Origin: an uncultured Clostridia bacterium
Lineage (GTDB): Bacteria > Bacillota > Clostridia > Oscillospirales > Acutalibacteraceae
Assembly: GCA_947627055.1 (NCBI GenBank)
Contig: CANQUS010000003.1
Location: forward strand, 1 to 64,000
Reading direction: 5' to 3'
DNA length: 64,000 bases
The notes below the pieces were generated by a model. That model did no database searches and was not told where the DNA came from. It saw nothing but the letters and a program-made list of their open reading frames with translations. This document shows positions 25,080 to 33,472 of this stretch, one piece after another; the first letter of the stretch is position 1; every line of letters starts with the position of its first letter. The position numbers and the translations under genes are program-made.

Positions 25080-26294
25080 ATGAAATACGCTGTTATTCTT
25101 TGTGATGGCATGGCTGATAAGCCTTTATCCGAGCTTAACGATATGACGCCCATGCAGGCGGCTGATAAGCCCAATATGAACTATCTCGCCTCAAAGGGTG
25201 AAGTCGGTCTTGTCAGGACAGTCGGTGCGGGACTAAAGCCCGGAAGCGATGTAGCGAACCTCTCCGTGCTCGGCTATGACCCTGCAATATATTATTCGGG
25301 ACGCTCACCGCTTGAGGCGGCAAGCATCGGAATAGATCTGAAGCCTGATGATGTAACCTTGCGCTGTAACCTCGTAACGCTTTCTGATGAACCGAATTAT
25401 GAGGATAAGGTCATGGTTGATTACTGCGCGGGAGATATATCAACGAATGAAGCTGCGGAGCTTATTAAATATATAGACGAAAAGCTAGGAAACGATACAT
25501 TTAAGTTCTATTCGGGTGTAAGCTATCGTCATTGTCTTGTCTGGGCAAAGGGTGAACCGCATCCCGGTGTTCTTACGCCTCCGCATGATATTTCCGACAA
25601 AATAATCAGAGATTATGTTCCGAGCGGCGAGCATACAGCCGTGCTTTACGACATGATGAAAAAAAGCTACTCGCTCCTTATGGAGCATCCTGTCAATAAA
25701 AGGAGAATAGCCGAGGGTAAGAGGCCCGCAAACTCAATATGGTTGTGGGGAGAGGGTACTAAGCCCGGGCTGGACAGCTTCTACGGTAAGTTTGGCAAGA
25801 CCGGATCTATGATTTCCGCTGTAGACCTCCTAAAAGGTATCGGTAAATGTGCCGGAATGAACGTCTGCCGCGTTGAGGGAGCTACCGCATATATTGACAC
25901 AAACTTTGAGGGAAAGGTACAGGCGGCTATCCATGAACTTAAAAGCGGACAGGACTTCGTATATATTCATATCGAGGCACCCGACGAGTGCGGTCACAGA
26001 GGCGAAATTGAAAACAAAAAGCGTTCGATCGAAATTATTGATGAACGTATCCTTTCCCCTCTCCTCGATTACCTCAAGGAATCCGGCGATGATTACAGCA
26101 TAATGGTTTTACCCGACCATCCTACACCGATCGCAACCAAGACACATTCATCCGATCCCGTCCCGTTCCTTATATACAGGAGCAATGAAGAAAAGGACAG
26201 CGGTATTTCAGTATTTTATGAGGATGCCGCCGCACAAACAGGGGTTTTCATTGAGCCGGGATGCGAGCTTATGAACAGATTTTTGCAAATATAA
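25080..26294 (+). CDS. apgM: Cofactor-independent phosphoglycerate mutase (ApgM type)
   Basis: This 404-residue alkaline-phosphatase-superfamily enzyme interconverts 3- and 2-phosphoglycerate. The N-terminal YAVILCDGMADKP gives the metal Asp. GSDVANLSVLGYDP holds the catalytic Ser, and VYIHIEAPDECGHRGE and VLPDHPTPIATKTHSSDPVPF give the remaining metal ligands. Length and motifs match the archaeal-type ApgM, distinct from the longer GpmI. Some relatives were annotated as homoserine kinase type II, so that alternative cannot be fully excluded. GGGGG precedes the ATG. It is monocistronic, with its own promoter. Confidence 0.9.
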   Translation: MKYAVILCDGMADKPLSELNDMTPMQAADKPNMNYLASKGEVGLVRTVGAGLKPGSDVANLSVLGYDPAIYYSGRSPLEAASIGIDLKPDDVTLRCNLVTLSDEPNYEDKVMVDYCAGDISTNEAAELIKYIDEKLGNDTFKFYSGVSYRHCLVWAKGEPHPGVLTPPHDISDKIIRDYVPSGEHTAVLYDMMKKSYSLLMEHPVNKRRIAEGKRPANSIWLWGEGTKPGLDSFYGKFGKTGSMISAVDLLKGIGKCAGMNVCRVEGATAYIDTNFEGKVQAAIHELKSGQDFVYIHIEAPDECGHRGEIENKKRSIEIIDERILSPLLDYLKESGDDYSIMVLPDHPTPIATKTHSSDPVPFLIYRSNEEKDSGISVFYEDAAAQTGVFIEPGCELMNRFLQI

Positions 26295-26482
26295 GCTTGA
26301 AATTTTATGGACAGCCCAAACAATCAAAAGCCTGAATATCCATATTCCTATTGAAGAAATCGGCTTAAAATGGTAAAATTAACTGTATCTGTCGTGTGAT
26401 ATGAAACAAAAGACAAGGCTTTAGATTGTCTTACCGCAGAGCTTTCCCGTATAATACTGCGCCGTTCGGCGGAAAGGAAAAA

Positions 26483-27865
26483 ATGATTATGAAAAATTCT
26501 GAAAAAACTATGGATAAAATCGTTGCCCTCTGTAAAAAACGGGGCTTTGTATATCCCGGATCAGAGATTTACGGCGGTCTTGCCAATACATGGGATTACG
26601 GTCCTCTCGGACGTGAGCTTAAAGCTAATATCAAGAATGCTTGGCACAAAAAATTTGTTCAGGAAAATAAATACAATGTCGGCCTTGATTCTGCCATACT
26701 TATGAACCCGCAAACATGGGTCGCGTCAGGTCATCTAGGCGGCTTTTCCGACCCTCTCATGGACTGCCGTGAATGCAAAACACGCCACAGAGCTGATGAC
26801 CTTATAGAGGACTTTGACGGCACAAATGTTGCAGGCTGGTCAAATGATGAGATGATGAACTACATTAAGGAAAAGAAAATCGCCTGCCCTAACTGCGGAA
26901 AGCATAATTTCACAGATATACGTCAATTTAACCTTATGTTTAAAACATACCAAGGCGTTACTGAAGACAGTAAAAATGAGATATATCTCCGTCCCGAAAC
27001 TGCTCAGGGTATTTTCGTCAACTTTGCGAATATCCAACGCACAAGCCGCAAAAAGATTCCCTTTGGCGTCGCACAAATCGGTAAATCATTCAGAAATGAG
27101 ATAACTCCCGGTAACTTTATCTTTCGCGTTCGTGAGTTTGAACAGATGGAGCTTGAATTTTTCTGTAAGCCCGGCACCGACCTTGAATGGTTTGACTATT
27201 GGAGAGGCTTCTGCCGCGACTGGCTCTATTCGCTTAATATTAAGGAAGAAAATCTACGTCTGCGTGACCACTCACCAGAGGAACTTTGCTTCTATTCAAA
27301 GGCTACAACGGACTTTGAATATCTCTTCCCGTTTGGTTGGGGTGAGCTTTGGGGAGTGGCCGACAGAACAGACTACGACCTCACACAGCATCAAAACACC
27401 TCCGGCAAAAGCCTTGAATATTTTGATCCGACTGACAACTCTCGTTACATTCCATATGTTATTGAACCGTCACTCGGCGTGGAAAGACTTTTCCTCGCTC
27501 TTATGACAGAAGCATACGATGAGGAAGTCATCGACGAAAAGGATACTCGCGTTGTGCTCAGACTGCATCCGACACTTGCCCCATTTAAGGCGGCTGTCCT
27601 TCCTCTCTCCAAGAAACTTAACGAAAATGCGGAAAAGGTCTTTGAAACACTGCAAAAAAACTTTATGGTTGATTTTGACGATACTGGCTCTATCGGCAAG
27701 CGTTATCGCCGTCAGGACGAAATCGGTACACCGTTGTGCATCACATTTGATTTTGATTCTCTTGAGGATAACTGCGTCACAGTACGTGACAGGGATACCA
27801 TGAGTCAAGTAAGAATCGCAATCGACAAGCTGGCGGATTACATTAACGAAAAGATAGCATTCTAA
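26483..27865 (+). CDS. glyQS: Glycyl-tRNA synthetase, single-chain alpha2 type
   Basis: This 460-residue class II synthetase has motif 1 around VDEKN-like [14 protein letters not shown] and motif 2 as [26 protein letters not shown]. Motif 3 is around [15 protein letters not shown], with a C-terminal anticodon-binding domain ([11 protein letters not shown]). Zinc-binding Cys appear in CRECKTRH and CPNCGKHNF. The frame is open from 26426, but GGAAAGGA at 26471-26478 sets the start at ATG 26483 or at the ATG two codons on. The 188-bp gap upstream contains no T-box signature, so regulation is not evident. A terminator lies at 28004. Confidence 0.96.
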   Translation: MIMKNSEKTMDKIVALCKKRGFVYPGSEIYGGLANTWDYGPLGRELKANIKNAWHKKFVQENKYNVGLDSAILMNPQTWVASGHLGGFSDPLMDCRECKTRHRADDLIEDFDGTNVAGWSNDEMMNYIKEKKIACPNCGKHNFTDIRQFNLMFKTYQGVTEDSKNEIYLRPETAQGIFVNFANIQRTSRKKIPFGVAQIGKSFRNEITPGNFIFRVREFEQMELEFFCKPGTDLEWFDYWRGFCRDWLYSLNIKEENLRLRDHSPEELCFYSKATTDFEYLFPFGWGELWGVADRTDYDLTQHQNTSGKSLEYFDPTDNSRYIPYVIEPSLGVERLFLALMTEAYDEEVIDEKDTRVVLRLHPTLAPFKAAVLPLSKKLNENAEKVFETLQKNFMVDFDDTGSIGKRYRRQDEIGTPLCITFDFDSLEDNCVTVRDRDTMSQVRIAIDKLADYINEKIAF

Positions 27866-28003
27866 TTTAAACATTCACAGATATAACTTAGGCAAGATAT
27901 TTTCCCTCTCGTCTCTTAGATGATGCCATTGCCGTAATCAGCAGCGTACACTGAGCTTGCCATGCTCCATTACTGGGCAAAACTCTTATTAAATAGGAAT
28001 ACT

Positions 28004-28038
28004 AAAAGGGAAGTCGGTAATATGCGGCTTCCCTTTTT
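28004..28038 (+). terminator. Terminator, plus direction, after glyQS
   Basis: AAAAGGGAAGTCG (28004-28016) pairs with CGGCTTCCCTTTT, followed by further Ts. It lies 140 bp past the glyQS stop; the sequence between shows no gene. Confidence 0.8.
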
Positions 28039-28049
28039 GCTGTTTATAG

Positions 28050-28080
28050 AGATAAAAGAGAATCGCAAAAGCGACTCTCT
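28050..28080 (-). terminator. Terminator of gpsA
   Basis: On the minus strand AGAGAGTCGC pairs with GCGATTCTCT across a 4-nt TTTT loop (one G-U pair) and is followed by TTTTATC. It lies 25 bp past the gpsA stop. Confidence 0.75.
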
Positions 28081-28104
28081 ATACTTAATAAATTCCTTAA
28101 TAAA

Positions 28105-29070
28105 TCAAGAATAAAACTCAACCTTCAGACTTCTCACAAAAAGTCTTTCCAACGCACATTTAGGTTTCTCCTCGCCGAGAATGACCGTATTGACGGCTTT
28201 ACATATCGGTAGGTCTACATTATATTTTTCTCCGAGTAAAACAAGTGCCTTTGTAGTGTCAACACCTTCGGCAAGCTGTTCGTACTTTTCACCCTTAACG
28301 AGCATTTCACCGTAACGTCTGTTATGACTGTATGGAGAAAAAAGCGTAGCCTCATAATCGCCTAAGTGACACAAGCCATATGCGGAAAGCTCATTGCCGC
28401 CCATAGCTCTTATAAGACGTGCGATCTCACGAGTACCGCGCGACATCAGCGCACCCTTCAGAGAGGACAGCTTCAATCCGTCCAGCATACCCGCGGCGAT
28501 ACCTATAGTATTTTTAGACGCCGCGCCTATTTCGCTGCCTATAAGGTCTTTGCCGAGATAAAAGCGTATAAGCTCGCTCGAAAACTCCTTGATAAGATAC
28601 TCCTTGACATCATCGTTTTGTGAGTCGATAACCATACAGTTAGGTATGCCGTTGCTGAAATCCTGCGGATGACCGGGGCCAACCCAAACAGCAATGTTTG
28701 TTTTCTCTGTGACAAATTCCGAGACTATCTCTGTAAGACGCTTGCCTGTTGCCGCCTCAATACCCTTCATACAAAGGACTATGGTTTTGCCGCTAAGGTC
28801 GAGCTTTGAAAGCCTGCCCATAAACGAGCGCAGAGACTGCGAACTGATAGAAATAATTATTACCTCCGCATTTGAAACAGCTTCATCCAAGTCGTCTGTA
28901 ATCTCTATTGATTCACGAAATGTCAACACGTTATTCTTGCGAGTTCCTTTTAGTTCAATAAACTGCGGGGCATCCGAAAGCCCCCAGATTTTAACATTAT
29001 GTCCGATCTTATCGAGATACCAGCCGATAAATGAGCCCCATCTGCCACAGCCGAGTATAGAAATATTCAT
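28105..29070 (-). CDS. gpsA: NAD(P)-dependent glycerol-3-phosphate dehydrogenase
   Basis: This 321-residue enzyme reduces dihydroxyacetone phosphate to sn-glycerol-3-phosphate for phospholipid synthesis. The N-terminal ISILGCGRWGSFIGWYL is a Rossmann motif with a Cys and Arg-Trp in place of the usual GAGSWGTA. VGPGHPQDF replaces the common SGPSFA motif, while SKNTIGIAAGMLDGL contains the catalytic Lys. These changes make it a divergent GpsA-like member, and a different substrate is possible. GGAGG with 8-nt spacing favours ATG 29070 over the ATG one codon earlier or the open frame to 29088. Confidence 0.8.
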   Translation of the reverse strand: MNISILGCGRWGSFIGWYLDKIGHNVKIWGLSDAPQFIELKGTRKNNVLTFRESIEITDDLDEAVSNAEVIIISISSQSLRSFMGRLSKLDLSGKTIVLCMKGIEAATGKRLTEIVSEFVTEKTNIAVWVGPGHPQDFSNGIPNCMVIDSQNDDVKEYLIKEFSSELIRFYLGKDLIGSEIGAASKNTIGIAAGMLDGLKLSSLKGALMSRGTREIARLIRAMGGNELSAYGLCHLGDYEATLFSPYSHNRRYGEMLVKGEKYEQLAEGVDTTKALVLLGEKYNVDLPICKAVNTVILGEEKPKCALERLFVRSLKVEFYS

Positions 29071-29231
29071 CATGATAACCTCCGCCAATTAAATTGTACA
29101 TAAATTATAGCACATAGTTTAGTAAAAATCCACATTACGAAAAAAAACGGTAAATACTTTCTCTTTAAAATCTGTATATCTTCAATAAAAAAGCTAAAGC
29201 TAAATTCATGCAAAAGAAGGTGGAATGTTAT

Positions 29232-29600
29232 ATGGATACAGTATGGGAATTTATTAGGGTATTTGCTGTCGGCGGATTGATATGCGTTGTGGCACAAATC
29301 CTGATCGACAAAACTAAGCTTACCCCCGCACGTATACTCGTTACATTTGTCGTTGCCGGTGTTGTTCTTACGGCATTAGGACTTTATGAGCCGATAGTAC
29401 AGTTTGCAAGCTCCGGTGCAACTGTCCCGCTCTCAGGATTCGGATATACACTTGCCAAGGGTGTTGAAAAGGCTGTCAACGAGGATGGTTGGCTCGGCGC
29501 CTTGACGGGAGGCTTTACAGCGTGCGCGGCAGGTGTTGCGGCAGCGGTATTCTTCGGTTATCTTGCGGCGCTTGTCGCAAAGCCTAAAGGAAAAAAATAA
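29232..29600 (+). CDS. spoVAE: Stage V sporulation protein AE (SpoVAE family)
   Basis: This 122-residue, three- to four-helix membrane protein is of the SpoVAC/SpoVAE family (PF03862). The N-terminal FIRVFAVGGLICVVAQILIDKTKLTPARILV and the C-terminal GALTGGFTACAAGVAAAVFFGYLAAL segment are characteristic. The family forms the inner-membrane channel that moves dipicolinic acid during spore formation and germination. AAGGTGG sets the start at ATG 29232, not at the upstream ATG 29208. No spoVAC or spoVAD is adjacent, which is unusual, because these three normally form one operon. A terminator follows directly. Confidence 0.88.
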   Translation: MDTVWEFIRVFAVGGLICVVAQILIDKTKLTPARILVTFVVAGVVLTALGLYEPIVQFASSGATVPLSGFGYTLAKGVEKAVNEDGWLGALTGGFTACAAGVAAAVFFGYLAALVAKPKGKK

Positions 29601-29616
29601 TTAACTTCTCTGTTCA

Positions 29617-29657
29617 AGCGTTCCCGAATCTCATTATGAAATCAGGGAACGTTTTTT
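29617..29657 (+). terminator. Terminator of spoVAE
   Basis: CGTTCCC near 29620 pairs with GGGAACG near 29645, followed by TTTTTT. Confidence 0.8.
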
Positions 29658-29661
29658 GCGC

Positions 29662-29690
29662 ATACTGCACAAATATGTTTTGTGCAGTAT
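29662..29690. repeat. Perfect 12-bp inverted repeat
   Basis: ATACTGCACAAA (29662-29673) pairs with TTTGTGCAGTAT (29679-29690) around a 5-nt loop. No T tract follows in either direction. It lies between the spoVAE terminator and the decayed gene at 29791; its role is unknown. Confidence 0.5.
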
Positions 29691-29790
29691 TACAAGGCTT
29701 TCTAAACTGCGTAATGATATTACATAAGAACATCAAAAGCTGCACCAAAATCAAAAAATATGAAAAAATCACATTATAGCTTTTATGACT

Positions 29791-30242
29791 TTATTGTTTT
29801 ACATTCTGTTTTTTGTTAGACCTTCTCATTTCTTTTATAAATAAAACTAAAAATATTATAAATATCGTTAATGATATAAGCGTAAAATATAAATCGTCCC
29901 TTACCCCATATGTAAAAGTAACATTATTTTCACTATCAACATAGCATATAATTTCATCTCCGACTTTATACCCCTGTTGTGTACTAGCTAAAACACTTTC
30001 ACAATATTTTTTACAACTGTACTGTTATTTTTAAATCGTATTGTAATATCATGATAATATTTCTCAACGTATACTCTGCCATGAGCTATAACCTTTTTAT
30101 CAATATCCCCCACTTCTACTATGGTAGCAGATATTTTATCACAATTATTTCATTCGTAATCTGACTGCAGATATACCATCAATGCAACAAACCCACATAT
30201 ACCGCTTATAATCATAATAAAAAATAATAAGTATTTCTTCAT
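29791..30242 (-). pseudogene. Decayed small membrane protein gene, DUF3592-like
   Basis: A minus-strand frame starts at ATG 30242 (MKKYLLFFIMIISGICGFVALMVYL, a TM segment) and meets an in-frame TGA at 30152-30150. It then continues with CDKISATIVEVGDIDKKV and ITIRFKNNSTVVKN. Near 29987 the frame shifts at a T4 run; one extra T would restore LASTQQGYKVGDEIICYVDS, followed by a second TM helix, a basic tail and TAA at 29793-29791. TM, beta domain with a Y-x-V-G-D-x-I-x-x-Y-V-D motif, then TM is the layout of DUF3592 proteins; the family call is tentative. The region is more AT-rich than its surroundings, suggesting acquired DNA. Confidence 0.7.
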
Positions 30243-30294
30243 TTTACCTAGCTTCCATTAAATAATTCATTATATTCCATATTCCCAAAATAAA

Positions 30295-31620
30295 CTATTG
30301 TACAGCTACGACCTTTACAGCATCATTTAATTCGGCAGTATCCTCAATGATCTCCCCCGGCATATAAACGGGGATCCCCGGAGGGCATGGGCAGGCGGTA
30401 TCTGCGGCGATCCTCCCTACCGCCTTATCAGCAGGTACAAATTCGCTCTTTGATAATAGGGCGTCTCGGATCGGCATGGCTATCTGCGGAAGAGAGATCG
30501 TGCCTGATTTTTTTCGTATATAATCTTTTTCAAGGCCGCCAAGCGAGATAATAGAATTTTTTAAGCGGTAAAAATCCTCTGCGGTATTGAATGGGGTACA
30601 TATAAATACAGCGTTTTCGCTATCGGTCATTTCAGGCTCTACTCCCCTGCTTCTGAAAAATTCTCCTGCAGCTTCGCCGGAAATACCAATACTTGATGTG
30701 CTGACAGATACTCTAAGAGGGTCACAAAAACCTTCAGGCTGTACTATACCAAGCTCACTTGCCGTATTTTTTATATTGGCAACTATCGGCTCAAGCTGTC
30801 TGTATTCGTCTGTACCGCCATGCCTGATATAGTTTGCACACAAGTCGATAGACGCCATTATCGGATACGACGGGCTTGTCGAGGCAAACAAAGACATAGC
30901 CTCCTTAGCTCCATCTGTGAAACGTGAATCGGCTATATTCAGCAGCGCGCCGCCCGTCAAGACAGGTAATGTTTTATGAATAGAGCAGGCAGTCATTGAT
31001 GCGCCCAATGTCAGCGGGTGAATATCCCTTTTAAGAAGCTTGAAGTGTGAACCGTGCGCGTTATCGACAAGAAGCGGTACATCATATTCTCGGCAAGCCT
31101 TTGAAATAGACTCAATATCTGAAATTTCTCCGTAATATGTAGGGCTTGTTATATAGCAGCCGCATACATCATTATTTTCAGACAACGCTTTCCTTATATC
31201 GTCCGCATCTATCCTGCCCGTAAAATATCCGTCGCTTTTCGGTAAAACCCATATCGGATCTATACCGAGAAGCGCCATAGCGTTGACCGCACTGCGATGG
31301 ATATTTCTGCCGCAAATAAGTTTGCTGCCGTTTTGAGCGGCAAGGCGAATCATCGCCATTATTGCGAGTGAACAGCCACCCGCCGAGATAAGCGTCCTCT
31401 CCGCACCGAATATCTCCGCAAGGTTTTTCTCACATTTCAGAATAGCGCCACTCGCCTCAAAGAGAGCATCTGTATCGGGAAGTTCTGTTAAATCAAGCTT
31501 TAAAAGCTCGGGATCTATTATCCCGGAGCTTTTATGTCCCGGAGTGTGGAATGATGAACGGCACAGCTTCTGATGCTCAAGAAGGGCATTGTATAACGGC
31601 AAGGTATTTATGATGATCAC
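30295..31620 (-). CDS. Orn/Lys/Arg decarboxylase family protein (YaaO/SpeA type)
   Basis: This 441-residue, fold-I PLP enzyme belongs to the short Gram-positive decarboxylases. The N-terminal SFHTPGHKSSG and LTELPDTDALFEASG are family hallmarks, and the PLP lysine is in ACSIHKTLPVLTGGALL (about residue 223). The C-terminal domain holds RIAADTACPCPPGIPVYMPGE. It probably makes agmatine, cadaverine or putrescine; the substrate cannot be told from sequence. The start is uncertain: GTG at 31620 lies inside the GAGGTGATC ribosome site itself, so TTG 18 nt further on, giving MPLYNALLEHQ, may be used. It is a single gene with 200 bp of apparently empty sequence upstream. Confidence 0.88.
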   Translation of the reverse strand: MIIINTLPLYNALLEHQKLCRSSFHTPGHKSSGIIDPELLKLDLTELPDTDALFEASGAILKCEKNLAEIFGAERTLISAGGCSLAIMAMIRLAAQNGSKLICGRNIHRSAVNAMALLGIDPIWVLPKSDGYFTGRIDADDIRKALSENNDVCGCYITSPTYYGEISDIESISKACREYDVPLLVDNAHGSHFKLLKRDIHPLTLGASMTACSIHKTLPVLTGGALLNIADSRFTDGAKEAMSLFASTSPSYPIMASIDLCANYIRHGGTDEYRQLEPIVANIKNTASELGIVQPEGFCDPLRVSVSTSSIGISGEAAGEFFRSRGVEPEMTDSENAVFICTPFNTAEDFYRLKNSIISLGGLEKDYIRKKSGTISLPQIAMPIRDALLSKSEFVPADKAVGRIAADTACPCPPGIPVYMPGEIIEDTAELNDAVKVVAVQ

Positions 31621-31820
31621 CTCTATTTCATTTTATAGCTTGTTCTATCCTAAATAGGATACGGACGGATATGCGGATATGTCAATGCTTTCGGCATTTC
31701 ATCGAAAAACTTCATCTGTTTCATGTGTGAGTTCATTTCCGACAGAAAACTGATTGTGCATTGTATACAGCGCATTTCAGTTTTATAGCCTCAACGCTGT
31801 TATGGAATTTAACAACTATA

Positions 31821-32426
31821 TCATTCATCTGCGTTAATTTCCTCGCAGATTTTTATAAATTCATCTCTTGTCATAAGACAATTTAAAATTGCCAATAAAG
31901 AGTTTGTCGTCATGTTTTCGGGTAGGTTAAGCTTCTTTTTAAGAGCATTGCGGTTTTTAGCGGAATTGCTCACACCTGTCAATCCGTGAACAAAAAAATC
32001 CGCCTTTGTTATCTCATCCGCTTTTTTCGGAGCATCACACTCCGTATCTTCACAGACAGCCCCGCACCGTCTGAGCGCATCAAGAATGACCTCCTTAGAT
32101 ACGCCCTCTACACCGAGCTTTCCCTCCTTGGAGCGTCTATCCTTCCGCTTTTCTTTTCCAAATATATCAGGAATATATGCGTGTTTGACTTTTTCCTTTG
32201 GGATCGCACCCTTGAGAAAGTTTCTTATAACAAAACCTGCTGAATCGCTGTCGGTCAGAACAATAATACCCCGCTTTTCGGCAAGCTCTCTTATGAGGTA
32301 CTGACGTTCCTTGTCATTAAATATCCCGAAGCCGTTTGTCGTGATGATCAGTCCGTCGATCATCGACGACAGCTTGATTTTATCATATTTGCCCTCAACT
32401 ATTATTGCTTCCTTAACCTTTATCAT
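31821..32426 (-). CDS. rnmV: Ribonuclease M5
   Basis: This 201-residue enzyme matures 5S rRNA. The N-terminal Toprim domain shows KEAIIVEGKYDKIKL (Glu), a TTNGFGI segment, and VLTDSDSAGFVIRNFL (D-x-D). The C-terminal DUF4093 region follows (FFVHGLTGVSNSAKNRNALKKKL). The family is about 180-200 residues. The ATG overlaps the holA stop by 4 bp, so it is the third gene of the comEC-holA-rnmV operon. In Bacillus it is usually next to ksgA; the placement here with DNA-uptake and replication genes is different. Confidence 0.95.
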   Translation of the reverse strand: MIKVKEAIIVEGKYDKIKLSSMIDGLIITTNGFGIFNDKERQYLIRELAEKRGIIVLTDSDSAGFVIRNFLKGAIPKEKVKHAYIPDIFGKEKRKDRRSKEGKLGVEGVSKEVILDALRRCGAVCEDTECDAPKKADEITKADFFVHGLTGVSNSAKNRNALKKKLNLPENMTTNSLLAILNCLMTRDEFIKICEEINADE

Positions 32427-33472
32427 TTCTCGCCGTCCTCTTTAACTATCAAAAGTATTTTTGCTATAAGCGTTTCAAGCAGTAACCGACCGTCCCCTCC
32501 GCTCGACTTCAGCTTTATATCAGTATCGGATATTGCGTTGAGAATACTCGATATCGCCGATGATGAGTATCTCTTCATATCACGTTCGGCATTTTTAATT
32601 CTAAATTCCTTGCCCTTATATGGGAATATATCCTTTAGGACCGACGACCTCTCTCCACTCTCGACAGCAGTTTTTACTCGGTATATATCGACAAACGCAG
32701 AGCTTAATACTCCGAGAATCACCTCAGGCTTTTCACGCTGGTAATAAAGCAGATCAAGCTGTTTGTACGCGGTATTATAATCACGGCGGATAATTGCGTC
32801 AGACAGTGCAAATATCCTCGCTTCAAGATTTTTTACGGTAACGAGCCTGATACTCTCCTCTGTTATCTCGCCCTCTTCCGTATATGCACACAGCTTTTCT
32901 GTTTCATTTTTCAGAGTGGTCATATCTGTACCACAGCTTTCTATCAGCTTTGCGGCATTTATATCGCTTATTTTACAACCGAGCTTTTTTGCCCAAGATA
33001 CTACCTGTCGTTCGAGGGCCATGCCCCCCTTCTTGTCAAGATACAGAACAGTTCCGCATTTCTCAGCGGCGGCTGCGAATTTCTTTGTTTTACCGGCTTT
33101 TTTTATGTCGTATGACAGTGTGGGCTGTGAGAATATTAAAACTGTACTGTCAGGCAGATCAGTACAAAATGCAATCAAAGCCTTCAAGTCGCTTTCGGAA
33201 AGCCCCTCAAAGTCAAAATCTTTGACGCATACACACCGCTTTTTACTCATAAGCGGAAGCTGTTCCGCTGACTGCGAAATACCCTCAATATCCACCGATG
33301 ATGGGAGTACATCGGTATCAAATCCGGACGGGTTTTTGCCCTCGACCTTTGCACGAAGATATTCCGTGTATTCTTTAACAAGATACTTTTCCTCGCCGTA
33401 GATAAAATAGAGATGAGAAAAATCCTCCGCGAGAGCTTTCTTTTTAAATTCCTGTTCGTTTACGACAGCCAA
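32423..33472 (-). CDS. holA: DNA polymerase III delta subunit
   Basis: This 349-residue clamp-loader wrench subunit has the N-terminal HLYFIYGEEKYLVKEY motif of HolA in place of a Walker A. It also has FSQPTLSYDIKKAGK, a middle LEARIFALSDAIIRRDY segment and a C-terminal helical collar domain. Translation starts at TTG 33472, with GGAGTGAAG upstream. That start lies inside the last codons of comEC (13-bp overlap), and its own stop overlaps rnmV by 4 bp. comEC-holA neighbourhood is common in Firmicutes. Confidence 0.93.
   Translation of the reverse strand: MAVVNEQEFKKKALAEDFSHLYFIYGEEKYLVKEYTEYLRAKVEGKNPSGFDTDVLPSSVDIEGISQSAEQLPLMSKKRCVCVKDFDFEGLSESDLKALIAFCTDLPDSTVLIFSQPTLSYDIKKAGKTKKFAAAAEKCGTVLYLDKKGGMALERQVVSWAKKLGCKISDINAAKLIESCGTDMTTLKNETEKLCAYTEEGEITEESIRLVTVKNLEARIFALSDAIIRRDYNTAYKQLDLLYYQREKPEVILGVLSSAFVDIYRVKTAVESGERSSVLKDIFPYKGKEFRIKNAERDMKRYSSSAISSILNAISDTDIKLKSSGGDGRLLLETLIAKILLIVKEDGEK

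Noticed and set aside
26295-26482. Possible T-box riboswitch before glyQS
   Set aside because: No T-box sequence (TGGNACCGCG-like) and no antiterminator; only a small 7-bp hairpin is visible.
31621-31820. RNA gene or small frame before the decarboxylase gene
   Set aside because: No cloverleaf, CCA end, ribosome site or long hairpin; nothing is called.
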